Assembly: GCA_036258675.1 (NCBI GenBank)
Contig: DATADD010000144.1
Location: forward strand, 1-16,587
Reading direction: 5' to 3'
DNA: 16,587 bases
From: DATADD01 sp036258675
Lineage (GTDB): Bacteria > Actinomycetota > CADDZG01 > WHSQ01
Shown here one piece after another: positions 6,378-12,841 of this stretch (position 1 is the first letter of the stretch; the number at the start of each line of letters is the position of its first letter). Both the position numbers and the translations under genes were made by a program. The notes below the pieces were generated by a model. The model searched no databases. It saw nothing but the letters and a program-made list of their open reading frames with translations, and was not told the origin of the DNA.

Positions 6378-7849
6378 GAGGCCGCAGGCCCGCTTCGGGC
6401 GACGGCCATCAGGAAGAGCCCGAAGGGGAGATCGCGACGGCGTAGGAGCCGAAGCTCGGGCTTGGTCATCTCCAGCAGGAGCGCGTCGAGCACCGGCGAC
6501 AGGCGCGTGACGGCACCGTGGTTCTCGAGCCGGCCGACGGCGCGTAGCTTGCGGAAGGCCCACACGAACGGCACCGGCCACGAGTGGAGATAGGTCACCC
6601 GGCTCGGCTCGAGGGACGCGGCGCAGAGCTCCCTCTCGAGGCCGGACTTGGTGTAGCGGCGGTAGCGGCCGAGGACGTGGTCGGCGAAGCTCCACAGCGC
6701 CGGGAACGCGGGCACTGTTGCGATCAGGAGCCCTCCGGGGCGCAGCACGCGCCTTATCTCCGCGAGCATCTCCTCGGGCCTGGGATGGTGCTCGAGCACG
6801 TCGAGCGCGAGCACGGTCGCGAACGAGGCGGAGGCGAACGGAAGAGCCGCCGCGTCGGCCGCCGCGAGGTTGCGGACCCCTCGCGCGCGCGCGTGTCGCA
6901 GCGCGCCGGGCGCGAGGTCGACCCCCACCGCCTCCCCGGGTGAGGGCGCCTCTGCGAGCATCGCCCCGCCGCCGCACCCCACGTCGAGGAGCGGCCCGCG
7001 CGCCGACTCGGACGCGAGCACGCCCTGCACGGCGCGCCGGTTGCCTACGTTCCACCACTGCGCCTCCTCCGACGTCGCCATGAGGTGGGCGGCCGAGGCG
7101 CCCGGCAGCCCCGGCGCGTGCAACGTCCCGCGGCCGAGCCTCCGCACGACCCGGACGATGTCCCGCGCCATGCGGAGGGGATCCGTCAGCATCGACACCT
7201 TGCTCTGGCCCGAGTGGGCCCACCGGATGGGGACCTCGTCGACGGTGAAGCCCAGTCTCAGGGCCAGCACCACGACCTCGGCGTCGAACGCGAACCCGTC
7301 CAGCCGCTGGTGGCGGAAGATGTCGCGCGCCACCTGTTGCCGGAACAGCTTGAGCCCGCACTGCGTGTCGCGGTATGGGACCGCGGCGAGCTTGCGCAGC
7401 AAGAAGTTGAAGACCTTTCCCGCGCGCTCGCGATAGAACGGTTGCCGTATCTCGAGGATCGACGCGGGCAGCCCGCGCGAGCCCATGACCATGTCGGCGC
7501 CGTCGAGCACGAGCGTGCGCAGCTGCGCGATCGCATCCGGACCTGCGCTGAGGTCGGCGTCGCAGTAGCCCACGACGGGAGCATCGAGATGGCGCATCCC
7601 CGCGCGCACGGCCGCTCCCTTGCCGCGGTGCCTGATGGTCACGACCTCCACCCGCAAGTGAGGGTCGCTCGACGCGTGCGCCCAACGGCGGGCGAGCTCG
7701 GGAGTGCCGTCCGTGGACCCGTCGTCCGCGACGACGACCTGGAGCGAGAGCCCGGACTCCCGCGCGTAGGCAGCCAGCATGTCGAGGGCGCGGGGCAGCC
7801 TCACGGCTTCGTTGAACGCGGGGATAACGAGAGCGAGGTCGGCGGTCAT
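6242..7849 (-). CDS. Fusion of family-2 glycosyltransferase and SAM-dependent methyltransferase
   Basis: A 535-residue protein with two catalytic domains. Residues 1-240 form a GT-A fold glycosyltransferase: LVIPAFNEAVRLP (7-19), DDGSTDGT (42-49), RGKGAAVRAG (75-84), the D-x-D metal site C96-D97-A98-D99, DTQCGLKLF (161-169) and GFAFDAEV. The DTQCG.KLF phrase is typical of polyprenyl- or dolichyl-phosphate glucosyl/mannosyltransferases. Residues about 257-485 form a class I methyltransferase: LLDVGCGGG (287-295), VLALDVLEHHPRPEEML, RVLRPGGLLIATVPA, and GRYRRYT. These domains are usually separate proteins. M257 could be an internal start but has no Shine-Dalgarno. No N-terminal signal; the enzyme should act at the inner membrane face on a lipid-linked sugar (inference). 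The Ser-rich last 45-50 residues lie antisense to the sulfatase end and are probably unconserved. ATG 7849 has GGTGGG adjacent. Confidence 0.87.
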   Translation of the reverse strand: MTADLALVIPAFNEAVRLPRALDMLAAYARESGLSLQVVVADDGSTDGTPELARRWAHASSDPHLRVEVVTIRHRGKGAAVRAGMRHLDAPVVGYCDADLSAGPDAIAQLRTLVLDGADMVMGSRGLPASILEIRQPFYRERAGKVFNFLLRKLAAVPYRDTQCGLKLFRQQVARDIFRHQRLDGFAFDAEVVVLALRLGFTVDEVPIRWAHSGQSKVSMLTDPLRMARDIVRVVRRLGRGTLHAPGLPGASAAHLMATSEEAQWWNVGNRRAVQGVLASESARGPLLDVGCGGGAMLAEAPSPGEAVGVDLAPGALRHARARGVRNLAAADAAALPFASASFATVLALDVLEHHPRPEEMLAEIRRVLRPGGLLIATVPAFPALWSFADHVLGRYRRYTKSGLERELCAASLEPSRVTYLHSWPVPFVWAFRKLRAVGRLENHGAVTRLSPVLDALLLEMTKPELRLLRRRDLPFGLFLMAVARSGPAASQGHASPSHDATDASSRLSAATSGSLDGSPSPSRFSSSQGSLTRS

Positions 7850-7935
7850 CCCACCGACGACGCGCGCGTCAACTCGACGTCCGGTTGCGCAGGACGAACC
7901 GAACTACTTGCATGCCCCCGATAACGCACCTGCGC

Positions 7936-7941
7936 TAGGAT
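7936..7941 (+). promoter_or_regulatory. Candidate -10 box upstream of the phosphodiesterase gene
   Basis: TAGGAT fits TANNNT in the 165-bp divergent gap between 7849 and 8015. A TTGCAT at 7908-7913 is 22 bases away, too far for a standard spacer, so only the -10 is offered. Confidence 0.35.
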
Positions 7942-7965
7942 AGCCGCCGGTCCGGAAGCGACGGA

Positions 7966-7985
7966 GCTGTGCGCAGCGACACAGC
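7966..7985. repeat. Inverted repeat in the 5' leader of the phosphodiesterase gene
   Basis: GCTGTG (7966-7971) and CACAGC (7980-7985) are separated by 8 bases. The repeat is just downstream of the candidate -10 at 7936 and upstream of the GAGAGGAG ribosome site. It could be an operator or leader hairpin, but is short enough to be chance. Confidence 0.3.
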
Positions 7986-8014
7986 CGGCGAGAGGAGCGG
8001 ACGACATCCACCGC

Positions 8015-9718
8015 ATGACCCCCCTGGCTCGCGCGGCTCGGCGCGTCCTTTCGATCGCGCTCACATCGATCGTTCTGTCGACTTCCTGCTCCGCCTCCGA
8101 GGATGCCGCCCCGCGTCGCACTGTGAGCGAGGAGCCAACGCCGATGGTCGCGCGCGCTCTCCGCTCGCAGAGGTGGTTCCGGCGCGCGTGCCGGCTGCCT
8201 GCACGCGTCCTGCGGCGTGTCGACAGGGGGCTGTACCCGGGACGCTCCCCCGACGTGACGACGGTCGCATCCAAGTTCAGCTCCTTCGGAGGCCTCGTCG
8301 CGACGTCGCACTCGGGGCCGTGGGGCTACCTGCAGAGGATCCCCATCGTCCTCTACGGCCCGGGCTTCATCCGGCCGCGCGGCGAGCTCGTCGTCGGGCA
8401 GAGGCCGACGCTGGCGGATCTCGCTCCCACGGTCGCCGAGCTGCTGGGCACGGAGTGGCCGGAGGACAGGCCCGGCAGGCCCCTGCGCGAGGCATTGGTT
8501 CCGGAGCGCAGGCGGCCGGGCGAGCCGAGGCTCGTCGTGACTCTTGTGTGGGACGGAGGGGGCTGGAACGTCCTCGATGCCTGGCCGCACTCGTGGCCCT
8601 ACCTAGCCACGCTCATGGAGAGGGGAACGAGCGTTGCCGGGGGGACGGTCGGCTCCTCTCCCTCGGTGACGCCGTCGGCTCACGCGACGATCGGAACCGG
8701 CGCGTGGCCCCGGGTCCACGGGATCGTCGACATCCCGCTGCGGGACGGCGAGCGCGTCGTCGACTCGTTCCCCGGGCTCACGCCGAGATACCTGGAGCTC
8801 TCCACGCTGGCCGACCGCTTCGACCGCGCGGCCGACAACAGGCCGAAGGTGGCGATGCTGGCGGAGGACGGCTGGCACCTCGGCATGATGGGGCACGGCG
8901 CGTACGACGACGGCGGCGACAAGGACATCGCGCTCATGATCGACCGGTCGACCGCGGAGATGCTCACGAACGAGGAGTGGTACCGGCTGCCCTCGTTCCT
9001 GCCCGAGACCGAGGGCCTCTCTGCGGACGTCCGCGCGGTCGACGCCTCCGACGGACGTCTCGACGGGCTCTGGATGGGCAACGACGTCCTCGAGGACCCC
9101 AGCTCCGTCTACTTCACGCCCGCGTGGACCCTCTATCAGCAGCGGCTGGTCGAACGCTTGCTGCGAGTGGAGGGTTTCGGAGGGGACGACGTGCCCGACC
9201 TGCTCTACGTCAACTCGAAGCAGATCGACCATGTTGGCCATCAGCACAACATGTTGAGCCCTGAGATGGACGAGACCCTGCGCATCACCGACGGGGTCCT
9301 GCACGATCTCGTGCGCGCGTTGAACGACACGGTCGGGAAGAGGAAGTGGGTGCTGCTCGTCACCGCCGACCACGGACAGACCCCGCTCCCGGAGAGCACC
9401 GGCGGATGGCCCATAGACATCGACGCGCTCACGCCCACGCTCGAGGAGCACTTCGGCGTCCCAGCGGACGAGCTCGTGCTGGACGAGCGACCGGTCGGGA
9501 TGTGGCTGGACTACGCCACCCTCCAGGAAAAAGGCATCACCACAGAAGACGTCGCCTCCTATCTGACCGACCTGCGGGCGCGCGACAACCTCGAGCGCTC
9601 GGAGCTGCCCGCCCTCTACCACGACCGGATGCACGAGCGTCTGTTCGCAGCCGCGTTCCCGACCGAACGGATGGCCGACGTCCTCGCGTGCTCCCGGGAG
9701 GCCGAGCGCGGTCAGTAG
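8015..9718 (+). CDS. Exported alkaline-phosphatase-superfamily phosphodiesterase, probable lipoprotein
   Basis: A 567-residue protein. N-terminal RAARRV, a hydrophobic stretch and LSTSC (C25) suggest a lipoprotein signal. The catalytic core runs from about 171 to 460 and resembles nucleotide pyrophosphatase/phosphodiesterases: LVWDGGG (metal D180), SPSVTPSAHATIGTG (nucleophile T219), GAWPRVHGI, NSKQIDHVGHQHN (D405, H406, H409) and TADHGQ (D452-H453). It should hydrolyse phosphomono- or diesters outside the cell. Oddly, residues about 80-163, ahead of the core, read GLVATSHSGPWGYLQRIPI..YGPGFI..TLADLAPTVAELLG, the kind of text that normally closes a sulfatase/phosphatase domain; it looks permuted or like a remnant of a second domain. 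Start ATG 8015 has GAGAGGAG 18 bases upstream, a rather distant site. The end overlaps the next, convergent gene by 7 bp. Substrate unknown. Confidence 0.85.
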   Translation: MTPLARAARRVLSIALTSIVLSTSCSASEDAAPRRTVSEEPTPMVARALRSQRWFRRACRLPARVLRRVDRGLYPGRSPDVTTVASKFSSFGGLVATSHSGPWGYLQRIPIVLYGPGFIRPRGELVVGQRPTLADLAPTVAELLGTEWPEDRPGRPLREALVPERRRPGEPRLVVTLVWDGGGWNVLDAWPHSWPYLATLMERGTSVAGGTVGSSPSVTPSAHATIGTGAWPRVHGIVDIPLRDGERVVDSFPGLTPRYLELSTLADRFDRAADNRPKVAMLAEDGWHLGMMGHGAYDDGGDKDIALMIDRSTAEMLTNEEWYRLPSFLPETEGLSADVRAVDASDGRLDGLWMGNDVLEDPSSVYFTPAWTLYQQRLVERLLRVEGFGGDDVPDLLYVNSKQIDHVGHQHNMLSPEMDETLRITDGVLHDLVRALNDTVGKRKWVLLVTADHGQTPLPESTGGWPIDIDALTPTLEEHFGVPADELVLDERPVGMWLDYATLQEKGITTEDVASYLTDLRARDNLERSELPALYHDRMHERLFAAAFPTERMADVLACSREAERGQ

Positions 9719-11178
9719 GTGGGGCAGTCGCGCTCGTCGAGCAACAGCGGCTCCAGCGGCTCCTGATCGAAGTCGAATGCGCCGAACATGTCGCTGGCGC
9801 GCCGATCGCGCTCGTGCAGGGCGGGAAGCCCGAAGAGCCGCTCCGCGGTCTTGAGGACGGATGAGAAGTCGTAGACCCGGTGGTCGACGTAGCCGGGGCG
9901 CGCCCACGGCGAGATGACGATCGCGGGCACGCGCGGGCCCATGCCGTAGAGGTCGACGTGCGGCGGGGGGACGTGGTCGTAGAAACCGCCGAAGTCGTCC
10001 CACGTCAACACGACGGCGGTCGTGGGCCAGTGGTCGCTCCTCATGATCGCGTTGAGGGCGCGCACGGTCCAGTTCTCTCCCTCGCAGATGCCGTGCTCGG
10101 CGCTGGGGTGGTCGTTGCCGCTCTGCGGGGGCACGACCCACGACATCGCGGGCAGGTCGCCGCGCTCGAGGTCTTCGTACAGCTGCGACTCGGGAACCAC
10201 CTTGTCCCACATGGGTCCGTTGCGCCAGTGCTCGATCATCCTCATGACCTTCATGTGGGGGCCGCCGGAGAAGTAGTAGCGCCATGAGATGCCGTGCTTC
10301 TCGAGCAGGTCGGGCAGGACCTTGATGTTCGTGCACGGCGGCCGCTCGATCCAGAAGCGGTCGAGGAGCTCGATGATCGCCGGCCGCTCCTCGAGCTCGT
10401 AGGCGACGTCCTCTTCCCGCTCAGACATCTTCTTGAAGGACCACATCCTCTCGAGCGGATCGTCGCAGAACTCCCATTGCGGGCCCTCCCCCGCCTGCTC
10501 GGGTCGAACCAGGTCGACGAAGCGGTCGGACTGGCTCGCGACGAGCCACATGTGCTCGATCGTCGTCGGACCGTAGACGGAGCTGAAGAAGCGGTCGGCG
10601 AGCGCGAAGCGCCGCGCGTAGGCCCAGTAGTTCGGGATGTCCTCCTCCCGATACTGCACGTAGGCGTTGCGACGATCGGCGTCGCCGCGCAGCCTGTCGA
10701 AGCAGTTCATCTCGCCTCCGTTGACCGCGGTGAGCCCTGCGACGAAGGAGTGGTCGACCCCCGTGGTCCGGTCGGGCGCCCGCCGCAGGGGGATCCGGGT
10801 GCCGTCGCACGTCATCCCCTCGGTGGCGCCGTCGACCCCGGGCATGCGGCCGAACATGTGGTCGAAGGTGCGGTTCTCCTTCACGATGAAGACGAAGTGC
10901 TCGATCCTCGCTCGCGCCTGGGCCACGGGGTCCTCGGCGGAAAGCTCGTGCTCGATCTGCTCCGCGACCCCCTCCTCGACGAAGGCCGGGAGGCGGACCC
11001 GCTCGCGCTCCCCTCGGCTCTGGCCGCCGCCGACCGGGCTCGCGTCCGCCTCGCCCTCCGTGCGCACGGCGTCGCGGGCGGCGCGGTCGCCGTCCGAGCC
11101 CCGGCAGGTCGCCCCCACGGAGGCGAGCGCCGCCACCAGGACGACCGTCACCACCTTCGATCTCGCCGGCCCCGTCAT
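9712..11178 (-). CDS. Exported phosphoesterase family protein (phospholipase C / acid phosphatase type)
   Basis: A 488-residue member of the PF04185 phosphoesterase family. Signature blocks: IEHFVFIVKENRTFDHMFG (92-110, with metal-binding E101-N102 and the D106 region), DRFFSSVYGPTTIEHMWL (195-212, candidate nucleophile T205/T206), LTWDDFGGFYDHVPPP (391-406) and RVPAIVISPWARPGYVDH (416-433). Family members include non-haemolytic phospholipases C and AcpA-like acid phosphatases, so phospholipid head groups or other phosphate esters are likely substrates. Residues 8-24 are a hydrophobic export signal with C25 nearby, but T at -1 spoils a standard lipobox; it may be cleaved by signal peptidase I or anchored. 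Residues 26-90 are a charged linker. The start is ATG 11178 with AAGG about 9 bases before; TAAGGT there also fits a leaderless -10. The frame is open 5' of this without coding character. Confidence 0.9.
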   Translation of the reverse strand: MTGPARSKVVTVVLVAALASVGATCRGSDGDRAARDAVRTEGEADASPVGGGQSRGERERVRLPAFVEEGVAEQIEHELSAEDPVAQARARIEHFVFIVKENRTFDHMFGRMPGVDGATEGMTCDGTRIPLRRAPDRTTGVDHSFVAGLTAVNGGEMNCFDRLRGDADRRNAYVQYREEDIPNYWAYARRFALADRFFSSVYGPTTIEHMWLVASQSDRFVDLVRPEQAGEGPQWEFCDDPLERMWSFKKMSEREEDVAYELEERPAIIELLDRFWIERPPCTNIKVLPDLLEKHGISWRYYFSGGPHMKVMRMIEHWRNGPMWDKVVPESQLYEDLERGDLPAMSWVVPPQSGNDHPSAEHGICEGENWTVRALNAIMRSDHWPTTAVVLTWDDFGGFYDHVPPPHVDLYGMGPRVPAIVISPWARPGYVDHRVYDFSSVLKTAERLFGLPALHERDRRASDMFGAFDFDQEPLEPLLLDERDCPTY

Positions 11179-11578
11179 CGGCGCGACCTTACGGGGTACA
11201 CGGAGCGCCGGACGGGATCGCCGCCTCGCCGATACAGAATCTTCCTGGACAGAGCATCCAGGCGCCTGTAGAAGAGGTCGGGGCGGTCGGGAGCTGCGCC
11301 GTGCAAGGCGGGCCCGTGGGGATGGACGGCGCGGCTCGCCGCCCTGCCATGACGCCTGCGCGCCGATCTTTCCTCTCGGTGGAACCCCGTGCCGGCCATC
11401 GTGCGTCCCATATCCCCGGGAAGGCAGCAGCGCCCTCCACCGCGAAGGGACATCTCGACGATGCCCGGTGAGTCGGGAGCCGGAGTCGCATCCCCACTTC
11501 TTCCGCCTAGTGGCGGCTCCGGCTCCCGACCATCCCTCGGTCTCAAGGCTCGGCGGGTTCGGCCGAACCATCTTGCAG
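11179..11578. other. 400-bp divergent non-coding region
   Basis: No convincing gene lies between the phosphoesterase start (11178, minus) and the histidine kinase start (11579, plus). Open frames here are Arg/Pro-rich text typical of unused frames. It holds a small inverted repeat, CCTGGA (11244-11249) with TCCAGG (11257-11262), followed by the palindrome GGCGCC. It also holds TAAGGT 7 bases before the phosphoesterase ATG, and the hairpin repeat copy at 11472-11530, 48 bp before the kinase ATG. Promoters for both flanking genes must be here, but no clear -35/-10 pair was found. Confidence 0.6.
11472..11530 (-). repeat. Dispersed hairpin repeat, copy 1
   Basis: Perfect 14-bp inverted repeat: GTCGGGAGCCGGAG (11472-11485) and CTCCGGCTCCCGAC (11517-11530), with a 31-nt spacer. 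Read on the minus strand, the spacer contains CTAGGCGGAAGAAGTGG and GGAT (11490-11510), which is 20 of 21 identical to copy 2 at 15558-15578 on the plus strand. After one C·A mismatch the stem extends three more pairs, leaving a 23-nt loop, the same loop size as copy 2. It lies outside any gene, 48 bp upstream of the kinase start. Confidence 0.85.
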
Positions 11579-12760
11579 ATGGGTGTCGACGTAGACAGTC
11601 AGAGCCGGAGCCAGGGCCAGCGGGTCACCGACGCCGAGCGGCAGCTGGCGGCCGCCCACGCCCGCTACCGCCATCTCATCGAACGTCTTCCGGCGGTGAC
11701 GTACATCGCGGACTTCGGTCGCTCTGACTCGGGCCCGTGCATCTACGTGAGCCCACAGGTGGAGGACATGCTCGGGTTCACGCCCGAGGAATGGCTGGGC
11801 GACGAACTGCTGTGGACGCGCCAGCTGCACCCTGCCGATCGAGAGAGGGTGAAGCGGGAGGAGGCCGCAAGCCGGGAGACCGGGCGCCCCTTCACGTCGG
11901 AGTACCGCTTCATCCGGCGCGACGGCTCGACGATCTGGGTGCGCGACGAGGCGGTCGCGTACGTCGACGAGGTCGACGGGCGCAAGTACTTCCACGGCAT
12001 GATGTTCGACATCTCGGAGGCGAAATCCCTCCAGGAGCGCGCTCTCGAGGCACAGAAGCTGGAGGCGGTGGCCGCGCTCGCTGCCGGCGCGGCGCACAAC
12101 TTCAACAACCTCTTGACGATCATCCGCACCTACACCGAGTCCGCGATGGACGAGCTGTCCGACGACACGTCGGTGCGCGAGGACCTCGAGGAGGTGGTCT
12201 CGGCCGCCGAGCGAGCGCGGGAGATCGTGAGGCGCCTGTCGTACTTCACGCAACAGCAAGAGGTGGAAGGGCGGGGCGCGAGCGTGAACGAGGTCGTGAC
12301 GAGAACCGTCGACCTCCTCGCCGCGTCGTGGAACAACGACATCCGATTGCGGACCCATCTCGATCCGCACTCCGGGTCGAGCGTCGTGCCGGAGCACCAG
12401 ATCGAGGAGATCCTGTTGAACCTCTCCTTCAACGCACGCGAGGCGATGCCTGAGGGAGGCGTGCTCTCGTTCGAGACCGCGTTCGAGCGCGTGGACGCCG
12501 ACCGGGCGCGGGCTTCGCAGGGGCTCTCGTGCGGCGACTACGCCGTCGTGCGGGTGTCCGACACGGGCGTCGGCATGAGCGAGGAGATCAGGCGGCGCAT
12601 CTTCGAGCCGTTCTTCACGACCCGGTCCAAGGCCGTGGCAAGGGGACTGGGCCTGGCGACGGTCTACGGGCTGCTCAAGCAGTGGGCCGGCTACATCTCG
12701 GTCTCCTCCGAGGAGAACGCGGGCAGCACGTTCGAGCTCTTCCTGCCGCGGACCCCCTGA
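11579..12760 (+). CDS. PAS-domain sensor histidine kinase, orphan
   Basis: A 393-residue cytoplasmic kinase with no transmembrane segment. Residues about 28-148 form a PAS domain with PAC tail (IYVSPQVEDMLGFTPEEWLG, EYRFIRRDGSTIWVRDEA, GMMFDISE). The dimerisation/phosphoacceptor helix is AAGAAHNFNNLLTIIRTY with phospho-site H173; the HNFNN wording is close to the usual HDFNN of NtrB-like kinases. The ATPase domain shows N-box LLNLSFNAREAMP (N281, N285), G1 DTGVGM (D328), FEPFFTT, and a G2 box reduced to ARGLGL. One frame over, 12631-12651 encodes GRGKGTG, the usual G2 text, suggesting compensating indels. No response regulator is adjacent. The ATG at 11579 has no Shine-Dalgarno and the true start could be slightly different. 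The signal it senses is unknown. Confidence 0.88.
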   Translation: MGVDVDSQSRSQGQRVTDAERQLAAAHARYRHLIERLPAVTYIADFGRSDSGPCIYVSPQVEDMLGFTPEEWLGDELLWTRQLHPADRERVKREEAASRETGRPFTSEYRFIRRDGSTIWVRDEAVAYVDEVDGRKYFHGMMFDISEAKSLQERALEAQKLEAVAALAAGAAHNFNNLLTIIRTYTESAMDELSDDTSVREDLEEVVSAAERAREIVRRLSYFTQQQEVEGRGASVNEVVTRTVDLLAASWNNDIRLRTHLDPHSGSSVVPEHQIEEILLNLSFNAREAMPEGGVLSFETAFERVDADRARASQGLSCGDYAVVRVSDTGVGMSEEIRRRIFEPFFTTRSKAVARGLGLATVYGLLKQWAGYISVSSEENAGSTFELFLPRTP

Positions 12761-12780
12761 CCGGCCTGCCTGGAAAAGTC

Positions 12781-12809
12781 TTGCATCGCGGGGCTCGCCC
12801 CGGTTTGAT
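12781..12809 (+). promoter_or_regulatory. Candidate promoter of the Asp-box/RTX operon
   Basis: TTGCAT (12781-12786), 17-bp spacer, TTTGAT (12804-12809), 32 bases before the ATG at 12842. The spacer is itself a hairpin, CGGGG-CTCG-CCCCG (12789-12802). That hairpin could instead be a weak terminator of the kinase gene, although only GTTTG follows it. Confidence 0.4.
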
Positions 12810-12841
12810 GGGCCCGGGATGCTCGACCACCAGGGGGCGAC

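Noticed and set aside
4620..7685. A 1021-codon open frame on the minus strand
   Set aside because: Its text is low-complexity Arg/Ala/Gly-rich, and it lies antisense to the VOC and sulfatase genes and in a wrong frame of the glycosyltransferase-methyltransferase, all of which have clear motifs. Long spurious frames are expected at this G+C content.
7021..7849. Glycosyltransferase and methyltransferase as two separate overlapping genes
   Set aside because: The frame is continuous through the linker, and the Met at 257 lacks a Shine-Dalgarno, so a single fused gene is the simpler reading.
8603..10336. A 577-codon minus-strand open frame
   Set aside because: Antisense to the phosphodiesterase and out of frame with the phosphoesterase; Arg/Val/His-rich text with no domain motif.
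10667..11578. A 304-residue N-terminal extension of the histidine kinase
   Set aside because: It runs antisense through the phosphoesterase signal region and repeat copy 1, without coding character; PAS similarity starts after 11579.
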